64,000 nt of DNA from Hawksworthiomyces lignivorus (Eukaryota > Ascomycota > Sordariomycetes > Ophiostomatales > Ophiostomataceae): positions 219,417 through 283,416 of the forward strand of contig NTMA01000053.1 in the NCBI GenBank assembly GCA_002917075.1, in the 5' to 3' direction. Position numbers and translations under genes: made by a program. The stretch's first letter is position 1; each line of letters begins with the position of its first letter. The notes beneath the pieces are model-generated. The model had not been told where the DNA came from. It ran no database searches and saw nothing but the letters and a program-made list of their open reading frames with translations. Shown here one piece after another: positions 1 through 11,485 of this stretch.

Positions 1-1
1 A

Positions 2-913
2 AAACACCTGGAAAAGCATGGCGTGTATATGAATGATCGCCGATCTCGGGCGCGGAATATCAAAGACATCCATGACGTACGGATGCGGCGTCGGTCGTCC
101 CTATCTCCGTCCCGTTTCGACGACAGTCACTTTGAAAATTTTCAGCGGGCGAACGAGGATGCCACGTCAGAGAACGATGTCATGGATCATGTCATCCCCA
201 CCATCTGTGGTGACACCACTCAGATCCTCACCGGGAAAGACATCCAGTTCACCGAGTTGACGCCGGTTACAACCCCGCGTGTCGCCAAGCCCAAACCGGA
301 TCTATTTGACGGCGCCTGGCTGGAGGACGTTGATAAAGCAATTCAAGACGACGAGGACATATATCCCTTGATCATCCCCACGAGGCGCTCAGAAGTGCCG
401 GTGGCTCCGACCTTCTTCTTGGAAGTCAAGCACGAGACCGGGAGTGCCGCAGTAATGAAGCGGCAAGTGACCTACTACGGCGCCTATGGAGCGCGCGTCG
501 TACACTGCTTGCAAAGCTATAGAAAGCTACTGGCCTATACCGAGAACGCCTACGCGTTCTCAGCCACGTACTATGCAGGCACCGGTACGCTGATGATGTA
601 TGCCCACCACATCACGGCGCCCGTGCCGCCTGCAAAACAGCCCATGTATCACATGACGCTCATCGGCAGCTGGGCCATGACAGGCGACATTCACAGCTTC
701 CGGGTTGGTGCCACTGCCTTCCGCAATATTAGGGAGCTTGCGCAGCAGCTGCGCCGCGATCTCATCCTGGCGGCAAACGCACGGGTGCCCGGCGCTGTTG
801 TATCAGAAGAATTGTCGACTGAGGTACAAGCGCAAGACAATGCAGCACCAGGCTCGAGCACTACTCATTGCACCGATGAGCTCACCGGATCATCGTCACA
901 AAATTTGCTGTGA
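2..913 (+). CDS. DUF7924-like fungal protein, 5' truncated by window edge
   Basis: The reading frame is open to the first base of the window, with no stop before the first ATG at 29, so the true start lies outside and this is the C-terminal part of a longer protein (about 304 residues visible). It resembles the fungal DUF7924 group, whose core looks like a PD-(D/E)xK nuclease fold. An acidic KPDLFDG segment lies near residue 100 and a FFLEVKHETG strand about 40 residues later, which fits the D and ExK positions of that fold. The stretch after it (RQVTYYGAYGARVV) is the expected helix. The last 35 residues are low-complexity Ser/Thr-rich tail. No catalytic activity is established for the family as far as I know. 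The family call is from memory of motifs; the coding nature is more secure than the name. Confidence 0.6.
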   Translation, partial: KHLEKHGVYMNDRRSRARNIKDIHDVRMRRRSSLSPSRFDDSHFENFQRANEDATSENDVMDHVIPTICGDTTQILTGKDIQFTELTPVTTPRVAKPKPDLFDGAWLEDVDKAIQDDEDIYPLIIPTRRSEVPVAPTFFLEVKHETGSAAVMKRQVTYYGAYGARVVHCLQSYRKLLAYTENAYAFSATYYAGTGTLMMYAHHITAPVPPAKQPMYHMTLIGSWAMTGDIHSFRVGATAFRNIRELAQQLRRDLILAANARVPGAVVSEELSTEVQAQDNAAPGSSTTHCTDELTGSSSQNLL

Positions 914-3900
914 TGGTTTCTCCATCCGCTTCAACTATGTTTGCATTACTGAAACTAGCTTCTCAGCAACACTACACAAAGAAGCATCATTAGTAAACTA
1001 CCACACCAGAAGTACCAGCACTTAGACACAGTTGATTTTTCCATAGGCCTGGAAATGTGGCCTTGTCATCACAGCGACCACGTCCGAGTTTAAAATTCAA
1101 CAGGAAAATTTCAGAAGGAGAGAGAGCAGAAGGTATTCAGGGCGCTGTGAGAGCTATCGGAGGAAAAAATATGGGCGAGACGAGAGCAAGAACAAAAATT
1201 TAATAGATTGCGTAGCAAACATAGACTTTTTTTCCAGCAGCTAGTTTTTTTACATGTAGCTGTTAGAGATGCACTTGTTTTGAGCTTTTGGAAATACTTG
1301 GCTGCAAAAGAAAACGTTGGTAAAGGAGAGACTAATAGAAATCCCCTATGTCTTACATTCGCATTCACGACATCAAAGATACTCTAATAGCGTTAAACCA
1401 TCGATGCGGTCGGTCATTCAGTACCACCCCATACAACCACACCCCATGGACTTCCTGCAGCATCACTAGAAAAGACGCCAAAAACTGAATTTGAATTTTC
1501 ATTAATACAATGATGATGGCATATTGTAATAAATACATCCAGCTGGATATCTATTTAAATTCATATTTGCGAATCTGTGGGTATCTAAGGAAAGATGAAG
1601 AACAACTTCGGGGCAAATTTCAAACCAAACCACCACCATTTAAATTTGAATCACGGTTGCCGCTTCTCCGTCAGGGTTTCTTCTAAAAGAAACAGAATAT
1701 CTAAGATAGAATTTTAATCCTTCATCCTGGTATGGAACAGCTCCTCTGCCTGTTCATTTTTATTCCGTTGTCATAGGAAACATGGTATTATTCTAAACCT
1801 TCATCAAAAGAAAAACAGCAATGAAACGACTTAATTGAACAGCTATTTAGTGTCACATCCCACTCAAATTCCCTAGCCAATGCCTTTGATAGTAGGTAAT
1901 ATACGGTTGGCACAAGCTCGCTGTGGCAGTGTTGCCACCGTAATGGATGTCGGTATAGTCTAAGTCCACGGTGAAAAGGATGTGATGTTGCTATGGACTG
2001 CCCTGCTAGCCGTCATCGGCTACCACGAGCTAAGCAATAACGATCGGCCCAGGGTTCGGTTGGCACGAGAAGATAATCCCATTGAGTTGTTTTGGCCTCG
2101 CCTCCACTTCCATTCTGGACGCTATGTAATCTAGCAACAGAAGTCCATGCCGCGGCATTTCTACTAGTACAGGATTCAAGTATTCAAGTACTAATCGTAT
2201 CATTTAGTGTTCTATCGATAAGCCTAATATCGATAAATATTGGATGTTTTTGGTGTAGACGAAGGGCTCTAAAGTGGATTACGCCAGCAAACAAGGCTAG
2301 ATGCCATTGCAAGGGTAGAGTGCAAATCCGAATAGCGAACAGTCAGAAAGGCGTAAAGTTAACTAACAGTGTTACATTTAAAAACTTTGTTGATTAACTG
2401 CTTCATCCCTTTATAAAATGGGCGGAGTATGAGAATATGCTTGCCACACTATGTCAGATTTCTCTACTTAAAGAGACTGCGGCAAAAATGTGGAGTTGTA
2501 GGCGCGAAGTTACTTTCTGGCATGCTACACTTCTAATAGTATTTTCTGATTCTACCTAGCGTTATAACTTTATGAGCTGTGATACTGCACAAACGTAATT
2601 TCAATATATGCGTCTACCAGAGGTCTCCGTTGGCGCACCACATTCGACGCCTAGCACGCTCTGCCCAATGCTTCTAAATACAATGTTTTGCTCTCCTCCC
2701 TTCTCAAACGGTCTAACCAGAGGCCCTCTCTTCATATAGAAATTTGTATGATTCAATATCAGCCAAACACTTATTTGTTTGCGATTTTGCACGCACACTT
2801 CACAGCTGTGGCCTGCTTCTCCAACTTCTCGGCACCAGTCTTTCCAGTTTAGAAGGCGATCGTGCCGTTCGGAACAAGGTTTTCAACTCGGGGATCCGGA
2901 TCTAAATAGCCTTAGAAGGTCTGTTCCTATCCGCTTTATCTTTGCAATGGAGTCGGTCCTTTTGATTGGAGGTGGTCGGTCATCTTCCTTGAGTATATCG
3001 TCGCCCGGAGCTGGAACCAGACCCGCCTTCTTCATTGCCTCTTCATCTTTCTTGCTGATGGTCAATATTCTTTCACAAATTGCTAGAGAGTAGCTGCAGT
3101 TGGGAGCGACTTACCTTTGTTAACTCTCGTGGTAAGGATACGACATATCGACCCCTGAATACTTGGGCGCTCGTAGTGCCGTGAGGAAATCGTTCTAGGA
3201 ATTCCTGCAGGGCTTTTTGGTCGCTGCTGTGGTCGAAGATTATTACCACCATTCCAAACAAACGCGGAAACGCGAGCAGGACTTCGGTTAAAATATAGAT
3301 GTGCTTCAGCTAAGTAGTAGGGGAAAGGGGAAGAGCGCGATAATAATGATGATGTCGATGTTGCTGGCGAGATAAAATAAGCGGCAGGCGGTAGGGCGAA
3401 AATCGGGTTAGAGGGAGCCATGGCTCTGGTGGCGTGGCGTAGACGTGGCGCCTCACAATATCGCCTCGTCGCCACGGTAGGCGGCCATGCTGTTACCTGA
3501 TCTGACAAGTCAGAATTATCCTACCGAGCGCAGAGGTACAAAAGTCACGGCACAGCAAATTTTGCGCCTATGAGCATTTAGAGAGTTAGCGGACCCCAGC
3601 CTAGGCGCTTTTCTCGCTAAATTTGTAGGGAAAACACTAGCATTACACTGGTCCCAACACCTCACTAGTCCCAACATCTGAAAAGTATCCGCCCTCCAGC
3701 CTTGGACTACACACCATCCACTACAACAAAGAAGCCTCAAAGCACCATTTTCATCCGCAAACGTATAATACAATATTTAAATAACCATCTTTAAACAATA
3801 AAAAAAAAGCATATAAAACAGTTTTCCACTTTATGAATATGCGTTAAAGCGATGTGTAAAGCTGCAAAATTGTTGCAAGAGAAATTTCGATATCTCAGAA

Positions 3901-4920
3901 ACTAGGTCTCTCAGCCTCGTCTTTCCCGCTATTGGCTGTCTTCTCCATGCTGTTCGCTGCGCCTGGACCCCCTTTGGTCTGGTCGCTGTCCAATCCCTTT
4001 CAAGGCGGGCAACCTGAGAGATTAGTCGGTGGCCGCTGGTTACAGTAGCTGACCACCTCCAACATCCAGCTGAACTGCTCTCTGCGCGTCCCGAATCACA
4101 CCCTCCACTGATACTTAGGTAGGTAGCCTCGCAACGAGCCTTCCAAACCAGCATACCACAAATTTTTTCTTCGGCACATGCCGTTTTCATGCACACTGCA
4201 CCGCTTCTGACATGCTTGATGAATTGATCAGCGCGTTTTGATTCCTCGAGATGCACCTCATCTGCACCTTTGATCAATCATTTGTCTCTGTAGTTGCGCT
4301 TCCCTGTCATATATTGATCTTCTGCATTCAGCACCCAATATGGTTGGACACCACTTTCCCTTAGAGGGAAGTGGGCAGCTCAATTGGAGACAATTGAGTT
4401 CCGACACCCATGTTTGTGCTGCGTGCAGGACGTCCTGCGGCTCCAGCCTTCTCCTCTGAAACGTGGTATATATATTTTACTCCCAGAACCCGGCTGAACC
4501 TTCCAGCTGGATGAAAGCCTCCACCTTAAAGCGGCAGAGGTCGCCCGGCTTCCCGTTATGTAATCAGTACGATGCAGTGGATACCGGAGCAACAGCCTCT
4601 CTTATTCGGCGCGGAGCATCAGTTCCAACTCCTCGACGGCGATTCGCCTGGCAGGTGCCTGGCTTTGCAGAAAACACAACATGTACGGTCTTGTCAACTC
4701 TAATAAACATGATAGTTAGGCTGACTATCCGTTTGAGGCTGAGCGTTGTTTGGAGCGTAACTTGACCGACCCTATTGAATGGGATCGATTGCTCAATGGC
4801 GATACTAATCCCACATTTCACAATGCCTCCACGAGAGCGGGCTTATCGATTCTGTAAGGCAATAAGAACATTCCTCTCACGTTCGATACGATTTGAATAT
4901 TCCGGCACTAACCAAGCTTG
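914..4920. other. Gene-poor spacer, 4.0 kb
   Basis: I see no convincing gene here apart from a weak two-part candidate near 2883-3255 on the reverse strand. Short open frames in all six frames lack family signatures and splice-consistent extensions. Composition is moderately AT-rich with A/T runs, for example around 1200-1260 and 3780-3830. Confidence 0.5.
2886..3252 (-). CDS. Possible small two-exon protein, frame unresolved
   Basis: Two coding-looking pieces lie head to tail on the reverse strand. The upstream piece starts at the ATG at 3252 (MVVIIFDHSS...) and ends at an AAG/GTAAGT donor near 3115. The downstream piece (ISKKDEEAMKKAG..., ending SGSPS) is charged and ends in a stop near 2883. 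The nearest good acceptor (TCTAG, near 3084) gives the wrong phase; only a weak AAG acceptor a little further in restores the frame. It could be a small real gene with an unusual acceptor, a frameshifted remnant, or chance. I do not recognise the family. Confidence 0.3.
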
Positions 4921-6612
4921 ATGAGGCTTTGCTTGGCGCCAGATCCGGGGCCCCTTCAGTTGGCTCAGTCGCTATTCAATCTACCAATGAGACGACATCA
5001 CTTCAACAGAACCATACAAAATCTCCAGATCCACAAGCACATTAATCGAGTCCTGGGCCGCAACAGTGTGTACATATCGACCACCACAATCCCGCAACCT
5101 CCTCCTGCTCAGCAACAGCCAGCCGCAGGGGCTAAGAATATTGTGTATACGGCTCTATTTACGTCTGGGTTGGGGGGCGGCTCGGACACTCTTGCTTTTA
5201 CCTCAACACATTTCCAGGAACACAGGGCAAACTGTGGTATCTTTTTCGGCTGCACCAGCGAGGACATGACACAAGTTGAGTCACTCATTAATGACTGTGA
5301 AGGAGCTTGGTGCCATCCGCTGCTTCTGCTTTGCGTCTTCCTCGAGCTGCAGACGAGTAGGCTAAGCCAAAGGGTCCAAGGGTTGATTAACGAGGCAATT
5401 CAGCTCAGATTCAGGATGCAGCAGTCAGAGGGCATAGCATTACAAGGTAGTCGTGTCCAAGAGTTAGCACGCAGTGCTTTGTCGTTACAGGAAAAGTCGA
5501 AGATTTTGGAAAACGACGTGTCCGCAGCGCTGAAGCAATTGGAAAAAGCCATCACACACGGAGAGTCGCTCCTCGACCGCAATCAATACCCAGGCTTCCA
5601 AGAATACGATCATGATACGGGAAGGCTTGTCTGCCGCCTCAAGGAGATGAGGCATGAGTACGAAGACAACATTGGTTCGTTCCGTATCAACACAGATCAT
5701 ATTTCGCAAGCAATTCAAACGGTGAGCCTCTTATATGCAACACAATCTTCGTAGCTCTTAGGCCATATTCATAGAACTGATAGACTTACATCATTCCAGG
5801 CAACCAACGAAGTGGCCAGCCGATCACAGAAGGCAGGGACGGCCCTTGCCTTTGTCGCCATGGTATTTTTGCCTGTCACAACAATGGCGGTGAGTTGCTA
5901 CAGACCGCTCTAGCATCGCTCAGATGAGGAGCAGCTCTAACTGTGTCGTATTTTTGCCCACCGTGACTAGACCATCTTTGCCATGCCAGTCTTTGATTTC
6001 AAAGCCAACTGGAGAGATATCCACGGCAACCCCGCCGACTCGAGCGACTCCAACTCCAACTCTGGTTCAAATGGTGGTGGTAGTGGTAGCAGCATAGGCT
6101 CTAGTCTTGCGCTCGCGGAGCATGTCGTCAATTCCGCCACAGAATCGCTGACGAAGCTATCGGCAGCGTCGATAGCTTTACTAGCCAATGCCATTTCAAC
6201 TTCGGTCACACCCGCTGCCACGGAGAGCAGCTCCGCAGCTACCAGCTCAACGATGCAAACTTCTTCTACAACTACGACACCTCTCGACGCAGCGAGCGCG
6301 TCCCCAACACCTACGGCAGTCACCGTTGCGGCTCCCGTTGTGTCGTACTACCTCTGGCCATACCTCGGTATGTCCCTCGGCCTGACGTGGTTGACGCTTG
6401 AAGCGTGGTACATCTTCACGGCGTCCCAAAAAGGCTGGACGTGGACGCGGTTCTTGACCCTAGTCCTAATCCATAACATCCTAGACAAGTTACTGTGGCT
6501 TTTGGACTGGCTGCTGAAGTGTGCTTTGGCGTTGATAGCTGGGCTATGGACGTGGGTTCGAGAGTGTGTGCGGAGATCTAGCCCTACTGCAGCGCTGAGC
6601 AGCGCTGCTTAA
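4921..6612 (+). CDS. CorA-like fungal membrane protein
   Basis: Three exons, 4921-5721, 5800-5889 and 5971-6612, join in phase to give 510 residues. Both introns have GTGAGY donors and CAG/TAG acceptors. The first 270 residues are soluble, with a long heptad-like helical stretch around 160-260. A hydrophobic segment formed across exons 2 and 3 (residues about 279-301, LPVTTMATIFAMPVF) is the typical first membrane helix of fungal CorA-like Mg2+ transporter proteins. A Ser/Thr/Ala-rich linker follows. Further hydrophobic segments lie near residues 419-445 and 457-490. I do not see the GMN signature of true CorA channels, so metal transport is unproven. The annotated start is the first ATG after an in-frame stop at 4909; an upstream exon cannot be excluded. 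Confidence 0.68.
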
Positions 6613-8296
6613 GCTTGCGTGGCAATGATAAATTAGCTATTAATTATTATTTGCACAAGCTGAACTTATAACGATTACGTTAAAGCTCCTATTATGTTTA
6701 AGGATAAACACTTGAACCCCAGCCGCTCTAGCCATCAGCAAATCTGTCCAGGTACATCTAGAAGTGATGCAAATTTGCTTCACTGGTAACACAAATGCGG
6801 TAGCTTCTCGCCGCAGGTTTTGAAGCGGAGAAAGGCCAGGTGCCGCTATTCGATGCCAATGGTCAAACTAGACCCAAGCTCTTAGCTAGCGTAGATGTAG
6901 AACCCAAAGGCAATTTTGGTGTGTGGGCCAGGTGCTGAGAATTATTGTCGGATGTTTTCTTCATTCAATTGACAAGGGTAAGGCAAATAACGTAGGCTCG
7001 CACATACAAGTTTATCCTAGTGAGGGCACTAGAATAAAACGTGATTCAACTCTTGGAGCGGTAACTTGTTTTGATCCGTCCCTTTTGGCTTGTCTGAATA
7101 AACACGGGCCTGATTGCTCGGCGCTCTGATAAATTCTGCGGAAGCCTTTAACTTTGGCATTAATCGAGTGTCATCGAAAGGCGAGAGGTCTTCTAAAGGA
7201 ATTCCCAAGGGGAGGGTAGCGAAAGGGATGATCCACACACACGTTCCGGTCCTCGAATTCAGAGGTTGCTGATAAACGCTCAGAAAATCGTATGCTTGGC
7301 TGTGGTCCACAGATCGGAGATCCTGCCGAAGAAGGTATCATCTTGCCGAAGAAGGTATCCATGTTGGCGTTTGTGACCACATGGCCCGGTAGGAACTGGC
7401 GGCCTTCAAAATTAACAAAAAGGAGCGTTAAGCAGCGGGCCCCAAAACGGTGATTTGCTCATGGTCAATAACCAAACAGTTCCGAACAAGAGGACCGGTT
7501 TGGTTGCCAAGTTAAAGCGAATACAAACTGAAGGGCGAATGGCCAAACAATATCAGCATCAAATCAGACCATCAAGCTACCATGCTAATAAGAAGGAAGA
7601 TTGGTCCTCTTCTCTCTATCCAAAAATGCTATGAAAAAAAGAACAACGGAAAAACCATTTTTTCCTAAAAAATAATAAAATAAAAAAGATAGAATTGAGT
7701 GTAAGATAATATTAAAGCATTCACTGCATCTAGTAATCCATTTCCGCCGCTTCCGCTCGACTGATACGAAATGTGGCCGCTTAGCTCTAATTACCATTCT
7801 TCGCCTAGGGTGTTTCTTCCTTAGAAAAATTCGCTTCATGCATTCCACCCATTGGAGAAATCCTGATTTGCTAAAAGACCGATGAAATAGCCAGCCAATG
7901 CAAGAGGTTGAAGACGAAGATGGTGGAAAACGAATATTAGCAGTGGAAATATCAGGCCCTAATGGGCTAGTGATAATCACTTTCTGACTCGTACAAACGT
8001 TCGTGGGGTCCGAAAGTTCAAATACAAACTGGTGTCTGGTGAGAAGTGGAGCATTACTAGCTTTCCCCGCAAATGTAACTGTGTGGGTGATTGAGGAGAC
8101 GGTACTTAGTGACTTATGATGCCAAAATTTGCTGGAGATGTACGTACTGATAAGAGTAAATCAAGCCGCCATTCATTGCAGCTGGAAATATCAGCAGGCA
8201 TCTTCAGCTCACCTTTCTATTTTTGGAAGATAAAGCTCAATTTTTTTTTCTATTTTGAAACATAATATCAGGCGGAATCGGCAGAAGCGAACAAAA
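6613..8296. other. Spacer with a short tandem duplication
   Basis: No recognisable gene. A 16-base word, TGCCGAAGAAGGTATC, occurs twice in tandem at 7324-7339 and 7344-7359 (20-base period). Open frames on the reverse strand around 7030-7380 and 7585-7980 show no family signature; the first may be a decayed coding piece. A T-run just before 8250 lies in the likely promoter of the next gene. Confidence 0.45.
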
Positions 8297-10666
8297 ATGT
8301 CAGTTCTCACGAGCCTCCCCTGTACATTGCCAACTGGCCAGCTGCCGTCAGACGTGGATCACGAGGTTCTCGGGCTGCAATTCGCAGCCAAATTGACGGC
8401 ATTAAACTCCTTAGCTGTGACACCAGATTTTATTTGGCGCGATCTATTTGCGCTGACAGGCTCTATTCGAACTTTTTATAGCGCCGACGCGTGCTTGAAG
8501 GAGTGGGATCATTACTCTCGCGAATCTGCCATCAAGGGTTTCGAGTATGTGCGAGGTTCCACCCGCGTCGTCAAAGTACAACCAGAGACCTCCTGGGTGG
8601 AATGTTCATATAACTTCACAGCGGAGGGTGAACCCAAGCGCAGTTGTCTGGCAATTGCGTCTTTGGTGTATGAGGGGGGCGAGTTTAAGGTGTGGGTCCT
8701 TAGAACCGTTGTTGAGAACCTCCAAAACCATCCGAACGTCGACCAGATGATCCCAGGCGGACCGAACGCAGTCTCAGATATTTCAAATGGAGCCACTGAA
8801 AACGGGGTATCAAAATTTGAGTGTGCTATTATCGGTGGTGGACAGGCTGGCCTATCCGTTGCTGGCCGGCTCGCTGCTCTTGGTGTGTCATATGTCGTAT
8901 TAGAGAAAAATACAGAGATTGGTGACAACTGGAGACAGAGATACCGATCAACCAAATGTAAGCTCTCAAAACCAAGGAAGAAAAAAGGAACATTTCATTG
9001 TGTCTAGTCGCAGTATTAACAATCTAGTGCACACGACTAGGGAATCGAGTAAGCAATCCTGGGCCTCATTGAAGTTGGATGCCGAACCTTACTTTGCTAA
9101 TATATACATTAGCACATCTGCCATTTGATCGCACTTTTCCAGAATCCTACCCTGAATTTCTTAGCAAAGACGACCTTGCTAAAGGTTACAAAGACTGGGC
9201 TGAGAAGTATAAAATTGTAAGAAGCGGCTGCTACTCGCTCTTCTAGCAGAAAAATGCTCACGCATAGCTGTAGAATGTGTGGCTTCTCAGTGCCGTTCAG
9301 TCAGGAGAGTGGCTAGAAACCGAGAGAGCGTGGGCACTACGAATCCTCCGAGACAATAAAGAGGTTCAAGTTGTTGCCACACACATCGTGATGGCTGTTG
9401 GTGCTGGCTGCCAGATACCGGTCATGCCACAGTATCCTGGGAAGGTGAGCTAACTATCTACTCTTTTTTGTGATATTCCACTTTACTAACCCGTGGGGAA
9501 CTAGGAACTATTCAACGGCGAAATTCTTCACTCAGTTAACTACCATTCTGCAGACGCTTGGAGCGGGAAGCATGGAATTGTCGTCGGTACAGCAAATACA
9601 GGTTAGTTTCCAGTATACTTTGGATTTTCGATCAAAACTAACAGGTTATATAATAAGCCCACGACGTTGCAGATGATATGCTGCAGGCTGGTTTGAAAAC
9701 GATAACAATGGTTCAACGATCACCAACTTGTACAGTCCCCCTCTCCTAATCAAATCAACTTCGAAGATAATAGCGGTTGGGTCGGTGTGGAGTTAACATA
9801 AAAACGCCATTGACTAGATGTTCTTCCCGTAGAGTATTACGCCAAAGCCTCTTCGCGTAAGCATTTTCCCCGCTGGCAACTTTTTGAGAACAAGACACTG
9901 ACTTTTACCACAGGGACATATAATGCGGAGAGAGAGACTACGCAATCTGATATAATGACCTACACCAACCCAAATGGTATTGCACGCCTTATCAATCAAG
10001 CGTTTCTGCATAGTATGGCCAGACAAGAGCCGGAGCGGTTCGATAGACTGGAGAAGTCTGGATTTAAAGTGATTCGATATGGCGATATCATCTATCAGCT
10101 GCATGAACGACTTGGGGGCCATTATATGGATATTGGTACTTCGGCAAAGATAGCAGACGGCCTGGTAAGTTTTCTCATACATAGGTGCACTGAGACCGTC
10201 ACAGAATGAAATTGTAGTTGGTAGTATGGTGGTTCCCAACCGGATCATTGCTAACTCCAGGCAGATCAAGGTGAAATCAGACGCTGCGATCGTAGGCTAC
10301 GAAAGAGATGGCTTGGTCTTTGACGACAATACGAAACTGGAAGCTGATGTGATTGTATTCGCCACTGGATTTGTTGGAAATATGAGAGAAGCAGTCCGAA
10401 GCCTTTTCGGGAACGGGGTGGCCGGCAAAGTTGATGACTTCTGGGGGCTCGACCAAGAAGGCGAGCTCAAAGGGGCATTCAAACCTTCGGGACGTAAGTG
10501 ACGAACGGACATGATATCCTATTTATGCAAACTGACAATATCAACAGATCCAAATCTCTGGCTCCATGGCGGTGCTTGCGGCCATGCTAGATTCTTTTCT
10601 CGATTTATTGCATTACAAATCCGGGCAGATCTTGATAAGACACCTTTTTGCCCAGCATTGGCCTAA
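8297..10666 (+). CDS. Flavin-containing monooxygenase with N-terminal NTF2-like domain
   Basis: Ten exons join in phase to 587 residues: 8297-8957, 9028-9048, 9113-9216, 9274-9444, 9505-9601, 9658-9729, 9818-9856, 9914-10164, 10265-10493, 10548-10666. Residues about 20-150 look like the SnoaL/NTF2-like domain found in many fungal FMOs. An FAD-binding IIGGGQAG lies near residue 180, an NADPH-binding GTANTAHD at about 347-354, and the ATG-type motif FATGF at about 504-508. These mark an FAD- and NADPH-dependent oxygenase of the YUCCA-like class; the substrate is unknown. Exon 2 is only 21 bases, yet restores the expected RYRSTKLHT...HLPFDRTFPE run. The exon 7/8 intron is 57 bases with no in-frame stop and was inferred from consensus sites. 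The ATG at 8297 was chosen because the frame upstream has no other ATG. Cytosolic or ER-associated by family habit. Confidence 0.85.
9028..9048 (+). other. 21-base microexon of the monooxygenase gene
   Basis: The segment lies between an upstream TAG acceptor and a downstream GTAAGC donor and encodes LHTTRES in phase with both flanking exons. Without it the conserved Leu-His after the Arg-Tyr segment of the FMO fold is missing. Both flanking introns are about 65-70 bases. Confidence 0.7.
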
Positions 10667-11485
10667 GTGAACTGAAGTTTATGCTCGTCAGGCCGCAAAT
10701 CAAGTCTTAAAGAGTCATACCACGAGGCTCTAGTATTACCTCTATCTATAAAAAATAGTAGAAACGAAATGGAAATATATTCTGGCAATTCGCTATAAAG
10801 ACGTTTTTCGGCAAATATTAAGACTTGTTCCAGAGCTACAAGACAGTCAAGGGCGGGAACCGCATGACATCTAACGCTAATATTGATTTCTAGCGTGCTG
10901 GTCTCCTTTGGCTTAAAGAGGGTGACACTGTTTGCTCTTCATCTAGATATCCCCGGTGCTATATGGCGGTTCGACTTTGATAACTAGATTTTAGGGGCTC
11001 CCTTTTTGCCCTTAACGAGGTCACGATTATGAGGGATTGGTATGTTTTGATTACGAGGCTAGATGTTGATAATTCAATGTAAGAGGTGTAATATTAGTTG
11101 GTCGTAATTCTGATTTCATGCCCTCTTTCTCCGTACTCAGTACTTAGCAATTTTTGCGTTGCCCATATGCAGAGAAGAAGAAAAAAAGACCGTACGCAAC
11201 GCCTACTTTCCTTTGGCACGACATATCCTCATCGTGTGATTGCTGCCATTGGTACGCTAGGTATGTACACCTGTATTTAGACGGCAAACGGCAGGTCACC
11301 TAGCGCTTGCTACTCTTTCGCGTTTTGGCTAGTGCTGTTGTTGGCATTCCTGCGCTCCTGAATTGATATTTTCTTGCATTAGTTAATGTATTGACCCGAG
11401 AGCACGGAGTACCCGTGTTAGCAATTACATGCACAAGGCGCATAGTCGCCTCTGAACTCTGCATGTAGAGGACTCGCTGGATTGC
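10667..11485. other. Convergent spacer between monooxygenase and transporter
   Basis: An 819-base 3'-to-3' spacer with no gene recognised. It must hold the polyadenylation signals of both flanking genes; I could not single out a reliable site. Confidence 0.5.

Noticed and set aside
2092..2397. 101-codon forward frame with hydrophobic stretch
   Set aside because: No family pattern, AT-rich context, and no good start or splice sites.
7029..7380. Two overlapping reverse-strand frames (DHSQAYDFLSVYQQ..., MDTFFGKMIPSS...)
   Set aside because: Some coding-like flavour, but no frame can be extended or named; left as spacer.
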